64,000 bases of DNA from Sipunculus nudus (lineage: Eukaryota; Annelida; Sipuncula; Golfingiida; Sipunculidae), in assembly GCA_026874595.1 (NCBI GenBank), contig CM049307.1:46899178-46963177 (forward strand). Direction: 5' to 3'. The notes beneath the pieces are model-generated. The model was not told the DNA's origin, did not search any database, and saw only the letters and a program-made list of their open reading frames with translations. Below, in pieces: positions 24,039-33,689 of this stretch; the stretch's first letter is position 1; every line of letters starts with the position of its first letter. The position numbers and the translations under genes were made by a program.

Positions 24039-24248
24039 ATGCCGCAACAGCACTTATACCTTTTTATCTTTAATGCAAGTTTGAGTAATGTAAGAGACCA
24101 CGGTACGAGCTTATATAGAAATATGGCAAATGAAGTAACAACAGATTTTGATATAGAGAGATTTAATAAGCTGACTTTGTTACAACTCGGGGAAACGCCA
24201 ATAACATTCCGACAGACAATTAATGTATGCATTCATTTAATTACTTAA
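24039..24248 (+). CDS. Candidate small ORF, 69 residues
   Basis: Opens at ATG 24039, with a second ATG (MANEVTTDFDIERFNKLTLL) at 24123. The C-terminal two-thirds is charged and non-repetitive, unlike most frames nearby. The opposite strand is also open over the same span. No motif, splice context or poly(A) signal was found. Confidence 0.2.
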   Translation: MPQQHLYLFIFNASLSNVRDHGTSLYRNMANEVTTDFDIERFNKLTLLQLGETPITFRQTINVCIHLIT

Positions 24249-24317
24249 CATAGTATTTTGAATCAGAGATGAGATAAAGGGTTCTTTTAACCAGGTTGAA
24301 ATATAAATATTTTTTAA

Positions 24318-24579
24318 ATATTCGGATTATCTACACATGTATATTAAAAGTAAGTATGGAATAATATGTCGTTGTTATCGTAGTTCTCCAAACTATCTAT
24401 ATTTTGTTAAATGTTGTTTTTATATGAGAGAGAGGGAGAGACAGAGAGATGTATATAGTTTTCTTTGTACAGGTGATTTATATAAGAATATTTATTAAAA
24501 GTAACGGCTAGTATGAATAAATATGTCAATATTATCGAAGTTAAAAGAGCTATCAATTTTTCTATTATATGTGGTTGTT

Positions 24580-24620
<41 letters not shown>
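24318..24620 (+). repeat. Tandem duplication (~152 bp) with (GA)n expansion in copy 2
   Basis: Copy 1 (24318-24450) and copy 2 (24470-24620) share TTAAAAGTAA, AATA-ATATGTC, TTATCG-AGTT and TGTT.TTATA. Each ends in GA dinucleotides: a short interrupted tract in copy 1 (GAGAGAGAGGGAGAGAC) and a longer pure tract in copy 2 (24583-24618). Confidence 0.8.
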
Positions 24621-24621
<1 letters not shown>

Positions 24622-25089
24622 AAGGCTTCAGACACCTAGAATTCCTATCTCATTAAATTTATTCTCGAACTTGCTTATTACTGTGTATAGCTACTGAAAT
24701 ATATGTGATAAATACCATATTATGAACCCTATACATAAAAGTGGTATAAAATACAACTAAAAAGCTTAAAATTGAAATCTGTGAACTCCGACTCTGTTGA
24801 TTACAGAAAACGAAAAGACTTCCCATACGTTTAAAAAAATAACTTCCCATACGTTTTCAAATAAGGCCACTTTATTTTGCTTGATCAGTTTACAAACAGG
24901 GTGATATCAATATCAAGGGATATCAAAGGATACTTTATTTTTATTATCAATATAAAGTTAACACTCAGAGAGACGCTATGTTTCGGTCTGAAAGTGGATA
25001 CTGGCAGAGTTAGCTAAGCTCCTCGAGCACAGGAAATACTTTTTACGACACACCCTAGTTGCTCAAAATACGAAGCCGCTTATCTCGAA

Positions 25090-25329
25090 AAATGGGTTCA
25101 CATGAAACAATGCAAAATATCAAGAGAAACATTATGCCGAATCACTAGTTTGAACCATTCATATAAGGTAGTCAGTACATCAATTATTAAACATTATACA
25201 TTATATTTTACCATATTATATTTATACCCTGCCGCTAATTTCGTAAAATGGGTTCACATTAAATATTGCAAAAATCAAGAGAGTCTCTCCTACAAATAGA
25301 AACATTATGCCAATTTATTCGTTTGAACC

Positions 25330-25397
<68 letters not shown>

Positions 25398-25455
25398 GTC
25401 AGGATATCAATATTTACACATTATATATTATATTTTACCAGATTATATTTATTAT
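25090..25455 (+). repeat. Tandem duplication (~157 bp) with (TA)n expansion in copy 2
   Basis: Both copies contain AATGGGTTCACAT, ATCAAGAGA, AAACATTATGCC, GTTTGAACCAT, GTAGTCAG, ATATTTTACCA and ATTATATTTAT. Between GAACCAT and GTAGTCAG copy 1 has only TCATATAAG, while copy 2 carries about 70 bp of (TA)n at 25329-25394. Confidence 0.9.
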
Positions 25456-25769
25456 GGTAATCTTTTATTTTAAAAAAATTTAAAGTATATTATATTATTT
25501 TAGCATTTTACCACCTACTATATACTGTTATAATCTTTAACTAAACATCTATAATGTAAAAAAAAATGAAATGTTATGTATTATGAGAAAAGATAAAGGA
25601 AAGGGAGAAAATGAATTGGAAAGAACATTACCATCATTATATAATGTCGTTTCAAATATTATAGTGACCATGAACGCTATTGTTTCGGAGTTTCGATTGT
25701 ATACGTATAAATTTAATTCACCAAATATCTGAATAATATAAATAAATAATATAAAAAATAATATAAATA
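25456..25769. other. AT-rich spacer
   Basis: Very AT-rich, with no ORF or repeat family recognised. Confidence 0.5.
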
Positions 25770-25942
25770 AAGTGAAACCTGTTTAATAAGAAAACTAATG
25801 GGACTGACCAAAAGTGGTCTAAATTCACAAGTGGCCAGGTCAGTTATAACCATAGTGAAATTTTCGGTTCACTCAAGGGTGGTCATAATAGATCGGTGAT
25901 CTTATTAAATAAGTGGTCTTTCGGACAGGTTCCACTGTATAT
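25770..25942 (-). mobile_element. MITE with CAGTGGAACCTGTC termini, copy 2
   Basis: Read on the minus strand it starts ACAGTGGAACCTGTCCGAAA, carries GTGAACCGAAAATTTC and TGGTC, and ends with the complement of AAGTGAAACCTG. It is the same family as 18.1 and 55.4 kb. TATA flanks the 25.94 kb end. Confidence 0.83.
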
Positions 25943-26029
25943 ACTGCATTCGAGCTGAACGGCCACAAGATTCGGAACTGTCAGCTAAAAAAAAGTCCCC
26001 AGGAAGTAAATATATGCGAATAAATTTAA

Positions 26030-26236
26030 TATTTTAATAAGTTTGAACGCCTTTTCAAGCATACAAGGGTAGGTCATGCTCGCATTATCGGTGGAGGTCG
26101 CGCGAGAATAAAACGGAAGTCACGTGATTCACGTCCCCGTGGGGTTAAACGTGGCATTGCTTTGAATGAGCCCATCAGACGCACCCTGCCTTCGGGGCAT
26201 TACGAAGCTATTTCGAGGTCTCTCTTTTGTGTTTAG
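26030..26236 (+). CDS. Arg-rich open frame in CpG-rich block (weak)
   Basis: A 68-codon stop-to-stop frame without ATG includes HARIIGGGRARIKRKSRDSR and ends at TAG 26234-26236. It would have to be a spliced exon; a possible acceptor is GCCTTTTCAAG|. The high CpG content alone produces Arg codons, so I read the block mainly as promoter-like DNA. Confidence 0.15.
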   Translation, partial: YFNKFERLFKHTRVGHARIIGGGRARIKRKSRDSRPRGVKRGIALNEPIRRTLPSGHYEAISRSLFCV

Positions 26237-26600
26237 TTACTCCTGAATACCGATAAGCGTCCAGCTGAGAGGTTCTTCCTCCGTTAAAATGCATTAATAT
26301 CAACTTCAGTGAGTTTCTCCGTGTTAAACTTGCTTTGAGTCGCCTTATGTCTAGCTGGAAGATTTACTGCGTGTCAAATGTGTTTGGAGTTCAATTCCAA
26401 TGAGGTCTTCACTCCGTGTTACGTTGGCTTTATTTACCCGGATATAAAGTTGCTATCTTATAAGAGGATTTTATAGATCCGGATGAAACGGCCCGGGCCG
26501 AGACAGTGTCTGACCTTGCCGAGGCCGTCGTCTGCTGCGCTACAGCTCCCGAATGTATAAATAGTGCCACCTGTTACTGTGACATTTCAGCGGAAATGAC
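26090..26600 (+). promoter_or_regulatory. CpG-rich promoter-like region with TATA box
   Basis: This is one of the few CpG-rich stretches in the window. It holds an ETS/E-box composite ACGGAAGTCACGTGA (26113-26127), GGCCCGGGCCGAGAC near 26491-26505, and TATAAATAG at 26556-26564 in a GC-richer setting. The likely start would be about 30 bp downstream. The next ATG-initiated frame, 26692-26886, runs through a poly-C tract and is not a convincing product. Confidence 0.4.
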
Positions 26601-26740
26601 TTGGCACAGGTTACAAGTCTTCTAGTTTAAATGCAAAATTAAAACGAAATAATCAAAGTGTGGTTCTACTGGACGTCGGGCATTTCCGAAAATGTTTCAA
26701 GATTTCTCTTCCTGTTGCTTGACTTTATTGAATATTCCAG

Positions 26741-26762
26741 CCCCCCCCCCCCCCCCCTCCCC
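26741..26762. repeat. Poly-C tract
   Basis: Homopolymer C with one T. Similar C or G runs occur at 16980, 19830, 20609, 23290, 32437, 32574 and 63686. Confidence 0.95.
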
Positions 26763-27059
26763 AATTCACCGTCATTGCAAACCAGTTAAGCGATTCCGAA
26801 AACTCCTATATACATGCGATCATTTCAACCGAGATACGTACCTGAAGAGTGAGAGCTATCACAACATTGCTCCCACAAAAGAGTAATGTAGTACCAATGG
26901 ATGAAGTCGAACTAACTGAACATCAATTAATTATAAACGCTTCCAATATGGTTGAGCACTATCACATGGATGTATTGAATTCATATTATGTGAACATATG
27001 CAAATTATACATACATACACACACACATATATATATATATATTAAAACTTCCCCTTAGG

Positions 27060-30000
27060 CACTCAATAAAACACGTTTACCGGGTCTAATTAACAATTTA
27101 GCGTTGCAGAGAAAGGTTGATTTCTGTAAATAAACTGAACATAAAGAAGTGTGCGCTTACTCGCAGCTTTACTGGTGGTGGTGACACGTTTTTCATTTAA
27201 GGGTCTCAGGCCTTGATAACCTCAGCCATAGACCTCGAAATATTTTCAGATACTTGTTGAGGTAATATTGTATATTCCTCACATGTAGACGTCTAGAAAT
27301 TACTCCATGGTCCATACAGCTCCGGGCCAATCTATGTGCCTTCATGAAGGGCTGCCTCTGAGGTTATACATCGGGTAGCCTTCATGATTCGTGATTGGTG
27401 ACTCGTTATCTATTGAGATGTGACTTTATAACTGAGGCAGGGTGATGATATACGCTAATGGTATCCCTAAATTATGGCTAAGATTTGCTAATGCAAGTTG
27501 GGGATGTCTAATAAAACTACAGCAATATACCCAGACTCACATACTTGGATTTCTATATCAAGTTCAGAGGGGTCCCCTTGCAAACTTATAAGAGATTTTT
27601 TTTATGCAATAAATCTTCAAGAAAGATTATGTATGCCATTATATGGTTTCTCTTTGCACTACATTGCCAGAAAAATTTGGCTTCGTGGGTAAGGTCGCTA
27701 ATATTAAAACGACAACCGATTGTTTCTTGAAGATTACTTTTTTGGAGAACCAAAACCTTTCCTTTCCTGTATTTGATAATATATATTTATGTATTTGATC
27801 ATATATATTTATATTTTTGATTATATACATATATACTTATACTTATATAAGTGTTTCTTCTTGAGTCCATAACAGTGGGCCAAAGTCCGATCTGTCAAAA
27901 TATAATAATATTTCCGGTAATATAATGTAAACAAAGAGATAAAAACAAAACAAAATAATAAAGGGAAAAACTAAGATCTTCATTAATTATTAGAAAGGGT
28001 CAATGATGTAAACATGTTTTCTGCACAGAACCCTTTGCATATTGAAACCTACTACAAACATGTCTTGAATGTCATTATAGAATTCATCTCCGTCCAAACA
28101 TATGGGTTGTTCTAACTTCATTTAAGTTGAATAGGGGGGGGGGGCATGTGACGTAATACATATGTGATAGTTACATATGTAAGTCTCGATCTGTTTCGGA
28201 GTATTCTTTAAAAGGAGAGGTTTAAATCCTCATTACTGCCAATGGCAAGGATTCGTACTCTAAATCCGTGATTTGGTGAGTGGTGACATTTAGAGTCCGA
28301 TTTAATCAGGGTATAAATCACTAGCTGATGGTGATGATGATTAGGCTTAATGTACATGGCTTCTAAGAGTGATGGAATCAGGGTTATCACATTTCTAATG
28401 AACTCCTTCCTGGCAATCCTCCCTTCTGCTACTAGACATAGGCATCTGTTTCACATCGTACGACTTAAATTCAAACTGTCGTTGTAAATTGCTACATTTT
28501 GCAATAAGGATGTTTAGGGTTGACAATGTTACATCTGTATTATGAGATCATCAGCATAGTTATACAATGTAAAAGAATATGAAGAAAATAAATCCATAAA
28601 TGTGCAAGGGGTAATAGCTGCTTACTTTAAATCTATATTTTTTCTTCTGATCAGCGCTCATAGACATTCAACATTTTATATAATCTGTAAAGGGGCAGCT
28701 GTAAATGTTATCAGTTGCTCTATTAAGAATGGGCAAATCTCGTTTCCTTTACACCTTTTTTATATATATGATTTGTTTTATATAATATGTAAGGACGACC
28801 AACATGTTAAATTAGCTCCCTCTTGCCTCCAGATCCACTTCCCGATATTTATTTGGAATCACTGAATAACCTCTTGACTTCTTTTACACACGAAAAAAAC
28901 AGATGAGCATAAACAGACATAATACTATTGTAAGTCACATCTGGATGTTGAACAACAATAAATGTCTACATACCTTACTTGTTCAAACTTAAGGGTTGTA
29001 TTAATACCGTTGGGCACGAAGCTGACCTGACGGAATCTGTTTCCAGCTGAAGCCATTGGGGAAATTGCAGTGATCTCAAGTTATGTGATGAACCATTTGA
29101 AAACATGTCATAGATAAACTATAAATTTACGGGGTAATATATGATAAAATTCAAACATACGAAAAATATAATAGAAGCACCCTGACCTATACCATAATAA
29201 AGATGCTATAAATATACTAAAAAGTACCATACAGACACTGTAAACGGTGCCTGCATCGGTAAAGATATTGTGACACCATGTTTCATTTATCAAGTATGTA
29301 GGACTCATACACCTCAGCTAAAGGGCCGAAGGGAAATTTAGTGAATTCCCAGTGTAACTCCCAGGTTTATGAAGACCCCCGGAGTGAAAAGTTAGGTTTT
29401 TAAGTTGTTGCGTTGACGTGCACATGTACTAATAGCCTTAAGAATGACATATTTTTCATATTATCACCTTTTGTTAAGCAGAATGGCCCTAAGCTTACGC
29501 CACGTTCTAAAGATATATCTGTGTCTGTGGTAAGCGCCATGTTTGTATTCAGGGACTCTTGTTACGATGTATTGAAACTGCTCTTTCCCCGGGCGACATC
29601 GCCTGCCGTATGCATGGAAATTTTGATACATTAGCGTCACAAATCACCTCTTGTATACTACCATTTATAAGGTCACCCCATAAACAGCGGGATACGGTTT
29701 CCTATAAGATAAGTGCTTTTATCATCCCGATATTATAACCATTCACGTATACATTTTGTATTTTATTCTAAAACCCTGTCCTTCAGGGACGGGCTGGTAA
29801 TGACAAGAAGCATATAATGACAATTTCTAAAGCCCCGGTCTAAGATTCATATGTTATGCAATACGTGTTCAAAGACAGACACGTAGTTTGTTCCAAGTCC
29901 TGTAACACTGAATAAAGTGACTATATATTGCTCAAACTTGTGATTTTAATTATGTTTTGATTTTTAAAGCAAAAAATACTCATTCAAAGAGGTATTATTA

Positions 30001-30440
30001 CAGGAATATTTGATTTATGACACATAAAATAAAAAGGAAATTCTTTCATTGTGTTTCTTTTTCCACCTTCGTCTATCTTTTTGTGCATTTAGTCTGTCGA
30101 CAATATATATTCCACTCATTACTCATCCAGGATTCCCGAGTTTTTTAGATAGAGAATAGGAGTTTTTTTTATAAATAGTCTCGATGCAGATTACAATATT
30201 CCGCCTGACGTCGTTTTAAAAGCAGGCTTTAGGTCTATTTGTCGGAGCCGGATATGTTTCTGATTGTACAATGATTTAAACATTTTATATAAGAAGAGTT
30301 TAGATTATCCTACAAACCTTTATTGCAGGCACAAGTATCGACATGTCCATTGAACGATAAGTAACATTTAGATATTACATTTTGTATAAACGATGAAAAG
30401 CGGTTCTTAAGACCAAGCAAAAGCTCTTTAAGGGCTAATC
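27060..30440. other. Long segment without a supported gene
   Basis: Short AT-rich frames only. A weak internal duplication (TTTTATATAATCTGTAA at ~28673 and TTTTATATAATATGTAA at ~28776) explains the repeated FYIICK motif in one frame. Tandem ATTTGATCATATATATTTAT variants lie at 27770-27850. Confidence 0.5.
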
Positions 30441-30447
30441 ATATAGC

Positions 30448-30846
30448 ATGCATTTACTGGTATTCTTTACAGTTTCTTTAACTATTAATTTTTTTTATAA
30501 ATTTTGTTATCTTAAAACTGTTGGTGTTTTTTATATCAATGAACTGAAACACTTTAATAGGAAAAACGTATGCGGTGGGTGGGGTTGGGGTTGGGATTTG
30601 TCCACCATGGCAAAAAAAGGGGCCACGGATAAGTTGCGTAACAACTGTTTAGTGCCACTGTCAATTAATATAAATTACTCTGCCTTGATCACCATAAATG
30701 TTTATTTTTCTAATACATGCACTAAACGTTTCAGAAAACTAATTCGTTTTTTTTTTGCGATAGTCTTGGTGCGAGAAAGTTACTGTACAATACTCTACAT
30801 CAAATTTATAGAAAAACGGCGGGGCGATAATTCTCCGATTCCTTAG
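30448..30846 (+). CDS. 132-codon ORF, probably not a gene
   Basis: ATG to stop, beginning with a hydrophobic stretch (MHLLVFFTVSLTINFFYKFC) that looks signal-peptide-like. The rest is rich in Phe, Ile, Asn, Lys and Tyr as expected from AT-rich random sequence, and it crosses a G-rich run coding WGWGWD. There is no motif or splice evidence. I list it only because it is the longest ATG frame outside repeats. Confidence 0.15.
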   Translation: MHLLVFFTVSLTINFFYKFCYLKTVGVFYINELKHFNRKNVCGGWGWGWDLSTMAKKGATDKLRNNCLVPLSININYSALITINVYFSNTCTKRFRKLIRFFFAIVLVRESYCTILYIKFIEKRRGDNSPIP

Positions 30847-30856
30847 TCAAGTCTTA

Positions 30857-31074
30857 GGTCTAAGCGGTTTTTGAAAGCCCGGCGGCCAAATCAAGACGTT
30901 ACACTCTTCTTTGATTACTTTATGTCTGCACTTAACGAAGGTATTGATGTATCAGATCCCGGGAGGGTCTTTCTAGACGTTACTTTGGTATACAGCGCCA
31001 TGTGTCAACAAGATATTAAGGCTTTAGTGAATAACAGCATAGTTAATATGGAATCCATTTTTCGCTGCTCTTAA
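30857..31074 (+). CDS. Candidate terminal exon
   Basis: An acceptor (gattccttagtcaagtcttag|) opens a frame ending at TAA 31072-31074. The peptide (FDYFMSALNEGIDVSDPGRV, then DVTLVYSAMCQQDIKALVNN) has balanced, protein-like composition. It has no usable upstream ATG and would need an upstream exon supplying two bases of a split codon. A second protein-like frame starts 300 bp further on. The family is unknown. Confidence 0.25.
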
Positions 31075-31375
31075 ATACAGGGTAAATATCGAAAATGCCT
31101 GATAGATTTGCATTAAAATGCCATCAAACGGCGTCTTTAAACGCGCACAGGTCACTGGGGAGTTCTTATTGAATATTGTTGGATTATTTACTACACATGG
31201 TTATTGTACCTATGCCTCCGAGTTATGAGTTAGGTTGACCGTACATTACATATATTGTACACTATTGCTATTACAGTCTAATGCGTTGAGACTACTTTCA
31301 GTGATAACCCGAACATAGGTCAGAAAAACTAATAGAAACCTGGGATTGTTTATAGATACATAATGACCAAACCTA

Positions 31376-31594
31376 ATGAGTGCATGGTCCCAGAAACGTT
31401 ATATGCTTGAGACAAAGCAAATAATAAATCAAATTAGTAATTTTTCTCGGGCTTATTACGTAGAGGATGCCAACGAGAGGGCAACCGGTCCGACCAGGTC
31501 ATATGTTCAGGTTTATATTAAAGAAAAATTGGATCAGTCAGACCAAACGGAACGTTTGAACCTGGCTTCATGCTGGTATCATAAACAGACGTAG
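31376..31594 (+). CDS. Candidate small ORF, 72 residues
   Basis: ATG-initiated and rich in charged and polar residues (MSAWSQKRYMLETKQIINQI, ... VQVYIKEKLDQSDQTERLNL). It has no repeats, and composition differs from the surrounding AT noise. The minus strand is partly open too. No motif was recognised. Confidence 0.25.
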   Translation: MSAWSQKRYMLETKQIINQISNFSRAYYVEDANERATGPTRSYVQVYIKEKLDQSDQTERLNLASCWYHKQT

Positions 31595-33250
31595 AGCATC
31601 TCACAGACAGATAAATGTAGCAATAAACACTGACGAAAACACTACCTCCTGTAAGAAAAAAAATAGTAATGGCAATAAGAAAGCGGGATGAAAACGACCG
31701 GGGACATACTCTTTTACAGGCGAGGGACAACTTCCAAGAAAACAGTTTCCATGTTTTTTTTTCAAGTTTTTAATTGACATGGCCATGCATGCTCAGTGAA
31801 ACCGTGCAACTGGCCAATATTTCCATTCCAAACATCTGTAAAAATGTCTCCTAACAAACATCATACTTTTCCAGTAGCTAACAGCGTTACTTGACAATTG
31901 TTTAAGTGATTTGTCTACATTGTTTTGTTTTAAAAATGCAGTGACAACAATATGATCAAGATATCTAAGATTTTTTTTTATCTAAGTCATGCAAACAGCG
32001 CTTGTAATAATACAAGGGCTGGGCAAAAAAATAAGGGTCCCTGGCCAAACCTCGCTACCCTCTCCACCGGTGTATAGGCGGATGGGGGTATATAAACCCA
32101 CCCCACCTTTTGGCAGGGAGGGTGGGGGGTGGTCAATGTAATTATCCTCCCTCCCCCCTATTCAGAGAATAATATATAGCAAATGAAATATATTAATAAA
32201 TAAATGTATATAGACTTTGGTTCCATTTATGAACTTACTATGAAATATTATATCTACACCTGGTTTAGAATTAACTTTAACTGGAAACATAATACCTTAC
32301 TTCTCTAAATCTAATACTTATAATATATTTGAACTGTGATTATATAATATTTGAAATGTGTAATACATCTCTGTTTGTCCGAAAAGCTACTTATAACATG
32401 TGATCTCTGTTTGTCCGAAAAGCTACTTATAGCAACGCCCCCCCCCCCCCCCGGATCATTGTTGAACTCAAGAGCTGAAATTCTCTCCAAGTGCCGCCAT
32501 CAAAACAAATTCATTCTGAAATGTTTTAAAACCTAGCATTCCTACTAATATTCTACGTGCCCCCTCACCCAAACCCCCCCCCCCCCACCCCACCACCACG
32601 AGGATCCGCTGGGCAGACTTACCTGTTAAGGTAGTTGTTCTCTCACTGCTTTGCAGTGTTGAGGGACATGGCGTTACCACTACCCCATAGTGAGTTTATC
32701 GAGTGGAGTCCACTTGGTATGAGTACAATATAGTATATTTTGACTTTATATTGTATACCGCCTCATATATTATATATTTTCATGGTATATTGTGTATTTA
32801 TATCATATGTATACCATGCCACTGATACGTTCACTACTTCCAAGACCCTATTGCAAATCATTTTACTATGCTAATTGAGCATCCTGGTAATATATCTTTG
32901 TATTATATATAAACAAAAACAACAAGTAACCTCTTTGCCCTGTTATGTTCCAGTATCGCACGTGTACCCCGACCAATCCTATTGTGCCCCCGAGGACAAT
33001 AGGATCAGTGTCAGTCTTTTACATCCCCCCCCCCCGCCGAATTGAACAAAGCATAATCTCGTAATCTCGTAAAGTCCCAGCTTTTCAAACCACGCCGTTA
33101 GCTTCATTCTAACCACATTCACCTGATGATCGGGTCGTGTCCCGTGAAACAGACTGTTGTGAATTAACAGTGTTGTTTTCCTTCAGAGTTATACCGCTCT
33201 GGCCTAGTCTGTAGGCCATTGAACACTTTTCAACGGAGGGTAACATTACC
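31595..33250. other. No supported gene; C-runs
   Basis: Contains C-runs at 32437-32453 and 32574-32587. A good minus-strand donor (CCTTAACAG|GTAAGTCTGCC, about 32612-32631) has no convincing exon behind it. Confidence 0.45.
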
Positions 33251-33253
33251 TTC

Positions 33254-33311
<58 letters not shown>

Positions 33312-33330
33312 AGGGTGTGTGTGAGGGTGA
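33254..33330. repeat. (TA)n-(TG)n compound microsatellite
   Basis: TA repeats pass into TG/GTGC repeats, then a degenerate GTGAGGGTG region. Confidence 0.95.
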
Positions 33331-33502
33331 GTGTGTTTTAGGGTGGGTAGGTGTAAACGAATCATCCCCCGCCCCTAGCCCTGGAAGATAAATATTTTTT
33401 GTGTGAATATGAATGAGACAACTTTGAGAAACCAATCAGGAAAAGGACGCTACCTCAAGAGATACAAAAATCTACCCATATTCTGTTTCCACCAATAGCC
33501 AC

Positions 33503-33682
33503 ATGGTACGGGGACGTCCTTTGGTAGGAGCTCCTGCCTTTCTGCCAAGCTCCGACGACAGTTCATTTTCAAGTCCTAAAGGCACTATAAAAACGTCAAA
33601 ACTCCCCCGGCAGCAAATACGGCGTGTCACCAACAGCTGTCACGGGCGACAAGTTAAAGTACATCGTCGCCTAAAGACATAA
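33503..33682 (+). CDS. Candidate 59-residue ORF in an 85-codon open stretch
   Basis: The frame is open from 33429 to TAA at 33680-33682, with the first ATG at 33503. The peptide (MVRGRPLVGAPAFLPSSDDS, then SSPKGTIKTSKLPRQQIRRV, then NSCHGRQVKVHRRLKT) is basic, Ser/Pro-rich and not AT-driven. The stop overlaps an AATAAA. Upstream in-frame residues suggest it could be a terminal exon instead of a complete gene. A TATAAAAA at about 33588 in the same block means the sequence could also be a promoter. The family is unknown. Confidence 0.3.
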   Translation: MVRGRPLVGAPAFLPSSDDSSFSSPKGTIKTSKLPRQQIRRVTNSCHGRQVKVHRRLKT

Positions 33683-33689
33683 TAAAAGA

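Noticed and set aside
32612-32631. Strong minus-strand splice donor near a C-run
   Set aside because: Upstream frames are short and no acceptor with a pyrimidine tract could be paired with it.
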